Made by a program: the position numbers and the translations under genes
In this document: piece after piece, positions 50,477 to 61,937 of the stretch
Numbering within the stretch: the first letter of the stretch is position 1
How the letters are laid out: each line of letters starts with the position of its first letter
DNA from: Pyrus communis
Lineage: Eukaryota; Streptophyta; Magnoliopsida; Rosales; Rosaceae
Assembly (NCBI RefSeq): GCF_963583255.1
Contig: NC_084812.1
Location: 25,463,565 to 25,527,564, forward strand
Reading direction: 5' to 3'
DNA: 64,000 nucleotides
The notes under the pieces: generated by a model
Database searches by the model: none
What the model was told of the DNA's origin: nothing
Seen by the model: the letters and a program-made list of their open reading frames with translations, nothing else

Positions 50477-50597
50477 TACTCCCCTGAGTTTGACATAATT
50501 CCAAAGAGAATTAGCAATGTTACAACTCAGAAAGTTTACTCCCCCTGAGTTTGACATAATTCCAAAGAGAACTAGAAATGTTACAACTCAGAAAGTT
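50477..50597 (-). repeat. Tandem duplication of the copia polypurine-tract region
   Basis: Two ~60-base copies (50477-50536 and 50537-50597) of TACTCCCC(C)TGAGTTTGAC... through AACTCAGAAAGTTTA differ at about three sites. On the minus strand each carries the purine run CTCAGGGG(G)AG, which fits the tract that primes plus-strand synthesis. The copy next to the LTR has one G fewer. Confidence 0.85.
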
Positions 50598-50679
50598 TAT
50601 GCATAACAATTCCTTGAACAAGCTTCTGAAATGTCGCCTTGGGTAGTGATTTGGTGAAGAGGTCGGTCATATTATCTTG

Positions 50680-51030
50680 TCAACGGATTTGCGTGACTTC
50701 AATCGTCTGATGATCTTGTTGTTGATGTGAGAAGATAAACTTCGGCACAATGTGCTTAGTGTTATGTCCTTTGACAATGCATGCTGCGTTGTCTTCATAG
50801 ATCGTCGTCGGGACATCAACGATGGGGTCAAGATCACATGAGCTTCGAATATGGCCCATAACTGCTTTTAACCAAAAGCATTCCTGAGTTGCTTTCTGTA
50901 AGGCGAGAATTTCAACAAGGTTAGACAAAGTGGCTACTAAGGTCTGTTTAGTTGACCTCCAAAAAATTGCGGTGCCTTTAATGGTAAAGACATAACCTGT
51001 TTGAGAGCACGCCTTGTGCGGATCAGAGAA
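50680..51030 (-). pseudogene. Copia RNase H domain remnant
   Basis: Frame 50928-50680 reads EILALQKATQECFWLK ... VPTTIYEDNAACI, matching the end of copia pol (the YEDNAAC block is typical of the RNase H region). Stops just upstream and downstream show decay. Confidence 0.8.
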
Positions 51031-51095
51031 GTATCATGCGTCGACATAACCAACAAATAGAGAATCAACTCGAGATAAGGGGGTGCGGCATCATT

Positions 51096-52100
51096 CTAGG
51101 ATCCGTAGGGATAGAACAAGTCCAGATCCGTAGTACCCTTAAGGTAGCGGAAGATGTCTTTAACACCAGTCCAATGTCTGCATGTTGGTGCATTATTGTA
51201 TCTTGCCAAAAGATTAACAGCGAAAGAGATGTTAAGTCTAGTGCATTGAGCTAAGTACAATAAAGCATCTATCACACTTAGATAAGGAACTTCAGGCTCT
51301 AAAATCTCTTTATCATCCTCATTTGGATGGAAGGGATCTTGTTTTGCATCTAATGATACAACAATCATAGAAGTACTTGAAGGCTTCACTTTATTCTCAT
51401 TAAAGCAGTGCAACACCTTCTGGGTGTAGTTCGTTTGATGTACTAAGATTCCATTTGAACGATGCTTTATTTTGAGATCGAGATAATATCAGGTCTTTCC
51501 TAGATCTTTCATCTCAAATTTTGACTTCAAGTGCGCGGCAGTTCTCGTGAGCTATTCAGGAGTTCCGATGAGATTCATGTCATCGACATATACTGAAACA
51601 ATTGCAAAACCGGAATGCGACTTCTTAATGAACACACAAGGGCATATTTCGATGTTCACATATCCCTGACTAGTCAAAGACCCACCCGGACGGTTATACC
51701 ACATTCTTCCGGATTGCTTCAAACTGTAGAGTGAAAGCCTCAGCCGAATTAAGAGCGTGTTCCGGGGTTTGGAAATATTTGATCCAGTCAATGTAAGTCC
51801 TTCAAGAACTTTCATATAATTTTTGTATCAAGATCCCTATAGAGATACACAGTTACTATGTCCATCAGCTGCATACTTAATTTTTCGGAAACTACCAAAC
51901 TGATAAGGTAACGAAAAGTAATCACATCTATAACGGGTGAATAAGTTTTGTCATAATCAATCGCGGGGCGTTATGAGAAGCCTTGCACAACAAGATAAGC
52001 TTTGTAACGCACAATTTAGTTTTTCTCATTACGTTTTTGAACGAAAACCCACTTGTAGCCAACTGGCTTCACATATGGAGGAGTAGGAGTTACACGTCCA
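51096..52100 (-). pseudogene. Copia reverse transcriptase remnant
   Basis: The pieces in order are IDYDKTYSPVIDVITFRYL and MDIVTVYLYRDLDTKI (about 51820-51960), SLYSLKQSGRMWYN, and the active-site-like VSVYVDDMNLIGTP near 51555-51600. Then follow PYLSVIDALLYLAQCTRLNI and FRYLKGTTDLDLFY (51096-51416). Broken by stops and frameshifts. Confidence 0.85.
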
Positions 52101-52679
52101 AACACTTTACGTTTCGCAAGCGAATCGAGTTCGACTTGGATTGCTTGTTTCCAATTTGACTAATCAGTTCTACGTCGACATTCATCAACGGAACGGGGTT
52201 CAATGTCATCGCTCAACATGATCTTAATAGCTACTGTATATACTAATGTATCGTCGATGATCATCTCATTTCTACACCAAACATCATCTAAGCTAGCATA
52301 GTGGACCGAAATCTCACAATTCTTGGGAGGTGGATTCGTCTCTTAAAGGACACTTCCGTAATCTAGAATTTCCTCATAAGTTGGATAAAATGAGTAAGCT
52401 ACAGTCAGATTCACGGTAGGCTATTCATGTGCTTATGTTGTGGGTTTCCTCTTCCAGAGGTGTGAATCATTTGAACTAAGTGGTCTGCCACGCTTTTGTG
52501 TACGTGGAACGGCCTCCGGGAGGGAAGTGCATCGTACATTTGGTACATCCATCTTTGCAGGCACATTCGCAACTAGAATATGTGATCTTGTTACTTGCGC
52601 TCGATCGGTGAAAACATCTGGCATACTCTGAGCTATGCTCTGGAGATCTAATATGCGCTGCATTTCGTCCACGATAATT

Positions 52680-53340
52680 CGCGTCGTTCTTTAGGAACGT
52701 TGACGTTCTTATCTCTCCCTAACGACGGGAAGACTGTCTAATATAAGTGACAATCCGCGAAACAAGTGGTAAACAGATTACCTATCAAAGGTTCTAAGTA
52801 ATGAATGATCGAAGGAGAATCAAATCTGACATAGATTCCTATCATTTGCTGAGGCCCCATTTTTGTATGTAAGGGCGGCAAAATTCACACATAGACCGCA
52901 TAACCCAGCATATATGATATGTCAGGTTTGTATCTAGTAACCAACTGAAGGGTGCTATATGGTTGAGTCACAACAGGCCTCATGCGGAGCAATATGGTTA
53001 TGTGCAATATTGCATGACCTCAAGTAGTGATTAGGAGCTTGGTAAGTATCACCAACGATCGAGCAATCATTTATAAACGCTTAATGAATGCCTCTGCCAG
53101 GCTGTTCTGGGTGTGAACATGAAATACTAGATGTTCAACTTCAACCCTAACCGACATACAATAGTCATCAAAAGTTTTAGATGTGAATTCTCCAGCATTA
53201 TCCAATCGAATAAATTTGATTGGATAATCATGGTGGTGAACCCTGAGCTTGATAACCTAAGCCAACAGTTTAGAGAATGCAACGTTCCTTGTGGACAACA
53301 AGCACACGTGTGACCAACATGTGGAAGCGTTAACCAGTGC
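52680..53340 (-). pseudogene. Copia integrase remnant
   Basis: The stretch DYPIKFIRLDNAGEFTSKTF (about 53160-53225) contains the second catalytic aspartate region of copia integrases. HVHTQNSLAEAFIKRL follows nearer 53070-53130. Frames are interrupted. Confidence 0.75.
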
Positions 53341-53350
53341 CATAAAGTAT

Positions 53351-53833
53351 CTAAGTTCGTCCAGGGTATCCCAAACTATCATGCCAAAGTGTAATTTCAT
53401 GCGCGGTCCCAGAGGTAGGGCCGGCTATATAGTCGTTTTCTATAGGGCGTGTGTTCGTAGTATACAAACCATTCGGGATACGCTCAATCTTCTCTAGCAT
53501 ATGCTTCTGGCCATATTCGTAGGAAGTTATGCACATAAATTCAACTCCATTTTCTACATAGGTTTCAGCGTGGTAATTATTATCTCTAATGTCCTTGAAA
53601 CTCAGCAACGTTCTTTCGAAACGCAGAGAATAAAGTGCATCACCAATGGTCAAAATTATACCATTGGACAATATTATACGTGCCTTACCGTATATTTCGA
53701 TCAAGTTGGATGAGCTTGAAAGGGTTGTTAGAGGTGCATTCTTAGGTATGAAGTTAGTGAAATAGATGCGTTCACGCAAAACGATGTGCGTGGTTGCACT
53801 ATCTGCGAGACAACTAACTTTCCCACTAGTCAT
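53351..53833 (-). pseudogene. Copia protease and GAG-pre-integrase remnant
   Basis: CLADSATTHIVL corresponds to the aspartic protease D-S-G/A-T motif (here DSA). LWHDSLGYPGRT at the end corresponds to the GAG-pre-integrase LWHxRLGHPG motif, with H and R changes. It is the longest intact frame of the element (160 codons). Confidence 0.85.
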
Positions 53834-54102
53834 ACATTGAATAAAAATTAATTTAAATCGGTCACATGCATAAAAGTTCTAAAAACAAATATCCATACAA
53901 AATAATTTAAGTATTCAAGGATGGTAATTAATAAACTTAATATCCAAAAACAAATCACCAACAAATAATTCAAACATAAAGGAAAATTGTTCAAAATTAA
54001 ACCACAAAACAAAGAGGGGTTTGGCCACTAGGTGGAATTCAGCATTATTGTCTAAATTTCAACTAGAAAAATAGTTTAGAAAAATAGTTTATGTCTAAGA
54101 TT

Positions 54103-55080
54103 CTAATCTTCCATAGAGGTAATAACCTCTTGAAAGTCAGAAACTTCCATCTTGGTACTCTTTGGTTCATCCACTTGCAAAAAGTTTGATTCAAACTTCT
54201 TACAACAAGAATGATATTCAGCTACAACCTTCTGAGGAACTTGGCAAACATGGGACCAATGGTCCTTTGAAACACAACGATAACACATGTCCGTATCCAT
54301 AGTTTCAAGTGCTTTACCCTTATTCTTGGGCCTTGGGAACGAGGTTAGGGTGCTTCTGGGCTCGGTTTCCTTCCTTAGATGGGCCTTGGCTGTGTTGACC
54401 TTGACGGGGTGGCTTCGGGCTGCCCCTACCACGCCTATTTTAGTGTTTTAACCGTTTGTTTAAGCTATAATGTGCTTTGGGCACAACAGTTGCCCTAGTA
54501 TGCCAAGCTTGATGATTTTTCATCAACAACCGATTCTACTTTTCAACAAGAAGTAAAACAGAGATCAAATAAGTAAACTTAGTGAACTTATAAGCCCTAT
54601 ATTGTTGCTATAGGACAATATTAGTACAAGAGAAGGTTGAATAGGTCTTCTCCAAGAGATTCTCTTCGGTCAAGGTTTCGTTACAGAACTTGAGAAGTGA
54701 TCTGATTCGACAAACTTCATAATTATATACATTCATAAACTTAAAGTCTTGGAAGTGCAAATGCTGCTAGTCATGTCTAGCTTCAGGCAAGAAGATGTCC
54801 TTTTGGTGATCAAAACGATCTAGAGTGCTCGTGGATCTTCCTCAGCAAGATACTCAGCTTGCAGTGCGTCATGAATATGTCTTCGGATGAAGATCATGAC
54901 AGTGGCTTTTTCAGCTTTGCCAATTGGGTTGTCCGTCTCATCTTCAATGGCGGGACGCAAATTCTTTGCAGTGAGATGGAGCTTCACATCTTAGACCCAC
55001 TTGAGATAGTTTCTTCCAGAGACCTCCAAAGCGGTAAAGTCGAGTTTGTTCAAATTCGACATGTTACTATCACAAAATAA
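54103..55080 (-). pseudogene. Copia gag remnant with CCHC zinc knuckle
   Basis: The frame 54432-54103 includes CYRCVSKDHWSHVC, a complete C-X2-C-X4-H-X4-C knuckle. The part from 54440 to about 55080 has gag-like pieces in several frames. Confidence 0.8.
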
Positions 55081-55184
55081 TGGACAAGATGTGGTTAGTG
55101 TAATGGAGAAAACTCAATCCTTTCACATAGGACTAGAACATTCAAGTTCTAATAGACATGTATTGGTTTAAATTCACATAAAAA

Positions 55185-55410
55185 AAACTTCGGGTTTTTC
55201 ATGGGTAATGTTTTTAAGGAAGACTTCAGGTTTTCAAACAAGGCATGTTTCTAGAAACTTCAGGTTTCAAAATAATTATGAACTTCAGGTTCATATGTTC
55301 CTGCAGACAAATGCAAATATATATGCATAAATATGCAACAATAAAATATGCAAATAGAACTTCAGGTCTATAATTATAATTGAATTAATTATTTAGACTT
55401 CAGGCCAAAT
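55185..55410 (-). repeat. Interspersed ACTTCAGG repeats in the copia leader
   Basis: ACTTCAGG or AACTTCAGGT occurs about six times in 220 bases, spaced irregularly, between gag and the GC-rich leader. On the element strand the motif is CCTGAAGT. Confidence 0.8.
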
Positions 55411-56680
55411 TTAAAGTGTGGTTGAAAAATTGTAAAACCCAAATTATCTAAAAATAATAAACAATTAATACTGGGCGTGGGCTGAGCGTCGTCCAGGTTC
55501 AAAAACTAGGCTTAGATAGACACAAGGTGATCAGGCCCCAAACAGAATTTGGGTTGCAAGCCTAGTAGCAGCAAACGGGCTGCAAGAACTGGGTCCAAAA
55601 AACAAAAGCCCAGATGGGCACTGATCAGATGCAGCGCGGTGTAGGTGCACTGATGCACCAGCTACAGGCTGGGATTGTGTTTATGCGGAACATGGATGCA
55701 CTAGCACGGGGCTGGGATCCGGTGTATTGCGGGCATATGGGACAACATAACCCTCGGGTTGGTGTCACGTGTTAGGTTGAGTCGTGGTGTTGGGCCACTT
55801 CAAGCGAGCCCAGTTAAAAGAAAAAAAAAATCTTTTATTTATTTATTTTTTTTATTCAGCCCGAGTTAAAGCCAAGCCCAAAAACTGGGGTCGTGCTTGG
55901 ACCAAAAAGTCCTAGCAAAGCTAGTTTTTGCCGGAGAAGATGACCGGCGCCGCCACTACCACATCTTGGATGGGGAGACTCGGGGGTACCCTTTTTGGGT
56001 GTTTTCGACCATGGTTATGAACAGAGATTTGGAAATTTCAACGAATCAACCAAAAACCCTAGAAATTAAAATCCGGATTTTGAAAAATCCGATGAGATTC
56101 GAAGGAATCTCAGCTAATTGACATTGGTAGACAATCTTCAAGTCGTCGGGGAGGGAGCCATTGTGGTCGGGCATGGCTGCAAGCCATGCATCATGACGGT
56201 TCAAAAGGCAACGCCGTCTAGGCGTCTGGTTTTAGGGTTTGGGCCTGGAGCTGTGGCTCCAGGTTTGGGTTCTCGGCTTAGGGGAAGGAAACCTATCGAC
56301 ATGGATGGGTTTTCAACGAAACCCTAAAAATTCTTTATAATTGTTTTTTTTTTAATTCCAGATTAATTCACTACATATTCATATAAAGAATTTAAGCATG
56401 GATATATAATTTGATGCAATTCATGGCAATATCAATTCACATAATTCAACAATTATAGATATAATGCATACACAATTTATGTAGAATCTAAAATTTGAAA
56501 AACGTAAAGTTGGGTCATGCATTATCGTGAATGTTCATGCTATTAGGGCTGCAAAAATATTGAGATGATAACCGTTGTTTTGGAAGAACCTGATTGCGTG
56601 ATGATATTGGTGAACTGATTTGATGCAGAAAGCTTCCACATCAGATTCCTAAGTGTATCAGTAAGAGCGTGCTGATAACG
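55411..56680 (-). other. Copia internal leader, GC-rich part
   Basis: This lies between the 5' LTR and gag and has no recognised coding motif. The primer-binding region next to the LTR reads (minus strand) CGTTATCAGCACGCTC, which is only partly like the common TGGTATCAGAGC initiator-methionine site. Confidence 0.6.
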
Positions 56681-56870
56681 TGTTGTGGCCTATATTTAAC
56701 TGACAGGGGAAGGGGGCCGGCAGCACAAAGTGAGAATAGAGAGAGATGTGTTTGTAGGGTTGTGTAGAATGTTGTTATTCCCCTACGTAGTGCTTTATTT
56801 ATAGTAATAAGAGAGAGAAGAAATCATTCTTCTACAAGGAATATAAGTCCTAATAAGGAAGAATAACTAG
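56681..56870 (-). repeat. 5' LTR of the copia element
   Basis: Begins TGTTGTGGCCTATATTTAAC on the + strand and aligns with 50266-50473 for about 180 bases. The right end is not clear because similarity fades beyond TCCTAATAAGGAAG. Confidence 0.75.
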
Positions 56871-57849
56871 AATAAAATATAATCTAAGATTTACAAGATT
56901 TACACAATCACACTTAAAGAAGAAGTTTATAACAATAATTTAGATTTTAAAGATTATATTGTATACGCAAACAAAGAAAGCACAATAAAATAAAAATTAT
57001 TCTAAAGTGATGAAATAATAGTATTCCCATGTACAGACTTCTGGGGTGTCGTTGTCACACTAAAAGTCACATCCTAACAGCATTAAGAAATACTGCTTCA
57101 ATCAAAATTGTTCGGAATAATTCAACTCATCATGAATTGAGCTCAAAAACCTTAATATACAAGTAATTAACAAACGACTTGACAACATTACCTTTGAGTT
57201 AACTTCACAATCAGCCTCTTATGAATGAACTTATTAATTGGTGTATTGGGGTATAATTGAGTTTAAATATTCTTCTAAATTATGATCACCATGTCCTGCG
57301 CTTATGTATTTATTCATTTTTTCTAAACCCTTTAAATTTCCACAGCTAGCCTCCTAAATTAGAAATTATACATATATAATCTTGCAGTATAGCAGTTGGT
57401 AGCCTCCCGATTAGTAAGTGGGGCATCGATTCTCTGCAAAGAGAGATGAGTAACTTGGGAAATATTCTATCACAAAAATTTAGGAAATATTTATATGGAA
57501 ATTTAATCAAAAAGTAAAAACATGGTTTTATTGTACAAAGGAAGATACTGCCTTTTTTCCTTAACTAATCCATATATCACATTTCCAATTTGACAATGTG
57601 TGTGTGTGTGTGTGTGTATCACATTACCAAAGTAGCTAAACACGTCCTCAATTGCATGGTTACTATTTGTCTCCCGCCAATTGGGCATGGCACAAAGGCA
57701 CAGTTCCAAGGACTTAAAAAGTGATGAGAATTAGGGTTCACGGACGCTCCTCAGTTCTCACGTGAACCATCGTCAGCTTTCTCTATTTGCTTTATTCCTC
57801 TCACATTTGTTTTCGTTTCTAGAGGGGGCCAAAAGCCATGTGGTTTGTT
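56871..57849. other. AT-rich spacer with (TG)n
   Basis: No gene seen. A (TG)n microsatellite lies at 57597-57618. Confidence 0.6.
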
Positions 57850-59830
57850 TCCATTAGCAACAGCATCTCCAAAAAGAAGTAACTACCAAAATAGTGATGG
57901 CAACAGTGGGGGCAGTAGAAGTCAGCTTTGCACTCTCCATCTCCACCTCATCGATCATCAATCGGTGATATATGGCCTTGCTTTGCTCTAGTACCCTCAG
58001 CTGAAGCAGATGGTTGAGCTCATACAAAAATCCAAATGCATACGATGTCAAAACCAAAGCGAAAAACGTACATGAAACTCAATACTTCAAGTTGCAATGT
58101 TGTAAAATGCAGCTAGTCATTAGTCGGTGATTTTTTATGGCCATGCCTAGATGGTTGAGCTCGTAGAAAGATCTAAATAGATACGACATCAAAGCTGAAG
58201 CGAGAAAAAATAATTGACTTCAGTTTACGAGATTGTAAAATATAGTCAGTCATCAATTGGTGATCTATGACATTGCCTTAGTACCCTCAGTTGAAGCAAA
58301 TGGTTCAATTCATAGAATGAGTTAAATCCATACGACATCAAAACCGAAGCGAGAAAACGCAATTGAAACACAATACTTCAAGTTGCGAGGTTGTAAAATG
58401 CAGTTAGTCATCAGCTCGTGATCTATGGCCTTGCCCAGATAGTTGAGCTCATAGAAAGATATAAATAAATACAATATCAAAACCAAAGCGAGAAAAATAA
58501 TTGACTTCAAGTTGCGAGGTTGTAAAATGTCGTTAGTCATTAGTCAGTGATCTTTCACCTTGCCCTATCACCCTCAGTTGAAACATATGGTTCAACTCAT
58601 AGAAAGAGTTAAATCCATACAACATCAAAATCGAAGCGAGAAATGTAACTTAAACCCGATACGTCAAGTTGCGAGGTTGAAAAATGCAGTTAGTCATCAG
58701 TCGGTGATCTATGGCCTTGCCAAGATGGTTGAGCTCATAGAAAGATCTAAATAGATATGACATCAAAACCGAAGCGAGAAAATATAATTGACTTCAAGTT
58801 GCAAGATTGTAAAATGTAGTTGGTCATCAGTCGGTGATCTATGACCTTGCCCAGCTAGTACCTCCATTGAAGCAAATGGTTCAACTCATAGAATGAGTTA
58901 AATCCATACGACGTCAAAGCCAAAGCGAGAAAACGTAACTGAAACTCGATACTTCAAGTTGCGAGGTTGTAAAATACAGTTAGTTATTAGTCGGTGATCT
59001 ATGGCCTTGCTCAGATAGTTGAGCTCATAGAAAGATATAAATAGATACGACATCAAAACCGAAGCGAGAAAAAAATGATTGACTTCAAGTTGCGAGGTTT
59101 TCAAATATAGATAGTCATCATTCGATGATCTATGGCCTTGCCTTAGACCTGATTTGGTACTGAGGTGATTCTGGAAAAAGCTGGTATCAAAAAAAGCTGG
59201 GAGCTGTTTTTGTGTTTGGTAAACATTCAGCTTCAGCTTTTTTTCACAGTTTTGGGTGAAAAAAAGCCAAAAACAAGAAGCTGCAAAACCCGGCTTTGAA
59301 AAATCGGCTTTTTTCACATCTGTTTTACATAAAAGTTTACCAAACATTATAATACTGTTTTTTTTTTTTCAAAAGCACTTTTACAAAAAAGTTTACCAAA
59401 CACACTGCTGCTTTATTTCACAGCCGCTTATTCTCACAGCACAGCAGAATCAGCTTCTTTTCAAAGCACAACAATACCAAACCAACCCTTAGTACTCTCA
59501 GTTGAAGCAGATGGTTCAACTCATAGAAAGAGTCAAATCCATATGCCATCATAACCGAAGTGAGAAAACGTAATTGAAACCGGATACGTCAAGTTGCGAG
59601 CTTGTAAAATGCTGTTAGTCATCAGTTGATGATCTATGGCCTTGCCCAAATGGTTGAGCTTATAGAAATATCTGAATAGATATGACATCAAAACTAAAGC
59701 AAGAAAAGATAATTGACTTCAAGTTGCGAGGTTGTAAAATGTAGTTAGTCATTAGTCAGTGATCTACGACCTTGCCCTAGTACCCTCGGTTGAAGCAGAT
59801 GGTTCAACTCATAGAAAGAGTTAGTAGATC
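57850..59830. repeat. Tandem satellite with alternating ~150- and ~139-bp monomers
   Basis: The marker block around GAAGCGAGAAAA recurs about ten times (near 58052, 58197, 58343, 58481, 58631, 58769, 58921, 59060, 59551, 59694). The first spacings are about 145 and 146 bases, and then they alternate between about 138 and 150. Two monomer types therefore alternate, one with CAGTTGAAGCAGATGGTTCAAC and one with CAGATGGTTGAGCTCATAG, giving a dimer of about 290 bases. The shared block is TTCAAGTTGCGAGGTTGTAAAATG then AGTCATCAGTCGGTGATC. The array is non-coding and interrupted by the MITE at 59143-59491. Confidence 0.9.
59143..59491. mobile_element. PIF/Harbinger-type MITE, copy 2, inside the satellite
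   Basis: Element 59146-59488 is flanked by TTA. Ends GACCTGATTTGGTA and TACCAAACCAACCC are inverse of each other. It is collinear with 28140-28485 throughout, with scattered substitutions. Satellite sequence continues on both sides, so the insertion is younger than the array. Confidence 0.88.
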
Positions 59831-60149
59831 TGTTTGGAAATTCATGTTGATGTATATAGTTCATACTTGTTTGATGCACGCTGCAGATGTAGAAAATTTT
59901 ATTTGAAACTACACAAAATAACTTGAAGGAGGTCAAGTATGATTAGAAAAAGTAGGAAGAGCCTTTTTTTTTTAAAGCAAAAACAATGGGAGAAAGACGT
60001 GATTTCTTATGAGCTGCGGCTGTATATACTGTATAGTAGAGACTTGAGTGGATCTCCTCATACAAGTCCCCATCAGCTTAGAGAAAGGGACTTTAACATA
60101 TGTATTGAGACAACATATCTATAAGGATATGCGAATGTCTTAGGCTAAT
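59831..60149. other. Spacer between the satellite and retroelement fragments
   Basis: No recognised feature; includes a T-run at about 59965-59973. Confidence 0.5.
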
Positions 60150-60430
60150 ACGTCAATTTTGCAAGCAGAAGCTACATGTCTTGTACAAGGACTTAATTTT
60201 ATGGGTATTAATACTGGGAATCACTCGTTTTCAGTAGAAGGAGATTCACAAATCCTTATCAACATCATTTGTGGCAAGGTGCAACTTCTTTGAAGAATAA
60301 AGTCAGCTATTGAAGACATTATTCACCTCAGGGAACCAATTTTCAGGAATATAATTCACACATATATTCCACAAAGCCAACATGACAACTGATGCAATCG
60401 CTAAATTGGACATCACCATAATCATAATTG
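60150..60430 (+). pseudogene. Retroelement RNase H-like (RVT_3) fragment
   Basis: Translation in shifting frames gives EATCLVQGLNFMGI, FSVEGDSQILINIICGK and HKANMTTDAIAKLDI, the usual order of the RNase H-like domain that ends plant LINEs. It is broken by stops. Confidence 0.6.
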
Positions 60431-61641
60431 TATTTAGTTTCGCAATTTTTTCATTCCGTTACAAGGTATATGTAGTATGGTTGTATGTCTGTAAAGATCC
60501 TACATCGTTGTAATTCCAACTTGTTCTGAAAAAAAAATTATTTGATTGAATTTTTGGTAGAGTGATTTTTGAAATGATATTAATTATCGTGATATTAATT
60601 GTAGGTAGGCTTGGGATTCGTGATTTAGTTGTTTTGAACTTGACGGCTTTGCTTAGTTTGTTGGGATGCTTTGCAATCGTCTTCTTTGTGGGGTTCTTTC
60701 GCTCGTCAACATTTTCTTCTTGCACCTTACAAAAAACAAGATACTATTTTATAGCCTTCTGAGTGGCATGGTTTGAAGCGTGCTTTGCCTATTTTGAATA
60801 ATAGTGGTCGTTGGATTATTCATGATAGGAGGTCAGTTTCCTTTTGGTTCAAAAAATAGCTGGATGACTCGATTATTAGCCCTTTATTATCTTTGGTCAT
60901 TTCACTGCTTACAGATCTTTCTCGGCTTCAAATGTTATTGAAGCTCAAAGTTGGTCTCTACCAAATTATTTTATAGATTTATTCTCTTTTTGTAGTGCAA
61001 TATATTCTACATTTACCTAAATTGATCTGGAAGCCCTAATCTACTGGAGACTTTTCATTTTCTTTTGATTATCATCTTATTCGAAGAAAACATAGCCATT
61101 GTGCTTGAGCTAAGTTATTGGGCGACATTTTATTTTGAGTCGACTATTTATTTTGGCTTGGCGGCTTTTTCACGATAATTTTTTTACCAAAGGCGACATT
61201 CCATTTGTTGTTTATGCTATATTACGAGGAATCTATTGTTCATCTTTTCTTCCGTTGTTGGATATTTAGACAGCTTTGGAGGTGGTTAATTAGCATGTCA
61301 ATTTGGTACCTCTTTGTCTTTTTCAAATTCTCTGGTTGCTTTTTATTTTTTATTTTTTATGTCTAAGTACATAAGCCATTTTCCCAATAGTTATACAATG
61401 TTTGAATTTTTGCAGGTCGTTATACTATTTCCGCTATTTGGAAAACTCAAAATAAGTCTATTTTTTAGGGTCACCCTATCTATTTTCATCACCTTTGCAT
61501 GTTTATCAATTCTAGGATTGTTCATGGTGGGAAGTTTATTCCTAATTGCTCTACGAGTTTTAGCACTCGTATCATTTCTTTTTTGGGTATCCAACATATT
61601 CCTCGCAAGGCACCAAGTTTTGTTCCTGTGCTTTGGTCTTC

Positions 61642-61937
61642 TCCTCTGTGACATCCCACATCGCCAAGGGGAGTGATCCTTAAATGTATATTCTCATCCC
61701 TACCTAGCACGAGGCATTTTGGGAGCTCACTGGCTTCGGGTTCTGTAGGAACTCCGAAGTTAAGCGAGAGGGGGGCTAGAGCAATCCCATGATGGGTGAC
61801 CCACTGGGAAGTTGCTCGTGAGTTCCCAAAAACAAAACCGTGAGGGCGTGGTCGGGGCCCAAAGCTGACAATATCGTGCTACAGTGGTGGAGCGGGCCCG
61901 GGAAGTGATCTGTCCCGGGCCGGGATGTGACATCCTT
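61642..61937 (+). mobile_element. Solo LTR of a Cassandra (TRIM) retrotransposon
   Basis: A 286-bp LTR (61647-61932) begins TGTGACATCCCACATCG and ends GGGCCGGGATGTGACA. It contains 5S rRNA-like sequence, the hallmark of Cassandra. Flanks TCCTC and TCCTT form a near-perfect 5-bp target duplication. No second LTR is present, so it is a solo LTR left by recombination. It lies inside the LINE at 60730-62760. Confidence 0.92.
61750..61823 (+). other. 5S rRNA-derived segment inside the Cassandra LTR
   Basis: AACTCCGAAGTTAAGCGAGAG and GATGGGTGACCCACTGGGAAG match the 3' half of plant 5S rRNA, which includes the internal polymerase III promoter. It is not a functional 5S gene: it is partial, altered and part of the LTR. 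Confidence 0.85.

Larger units (their letters stand above)
50266..56870 (-). mobile_element. Degenerate Ty1/copia LTR retrotransposon
   Basis: Order on the minus strand is 5' LTR, GC-rich leader, gag, protease, integrase, reverse transcriptase, RNase H, purine tract, 3' LTR. This is the copia order, with integrase before RT. Frames carry stops and shifts throughout, so it is inactive. The two LTRs (56681-56870 and 50266-50473) are clearly related but diverged and carry different small indels, indicating an old insertion. Confidence 0.9.

Noticed and set aside
57850..59830. CRISPR-like array
   Set aside because: The repeats are ~140-150 bases without unique spacers, in a plant genome; it is a satellite.
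61750..61823. 5S rRNA gene
   Set aside because: Only the 3' half is present, with changes, and it lies within an LTR with TG/CA ends and a flanking duplication; this is Cassandra, not a ribosomal gene.
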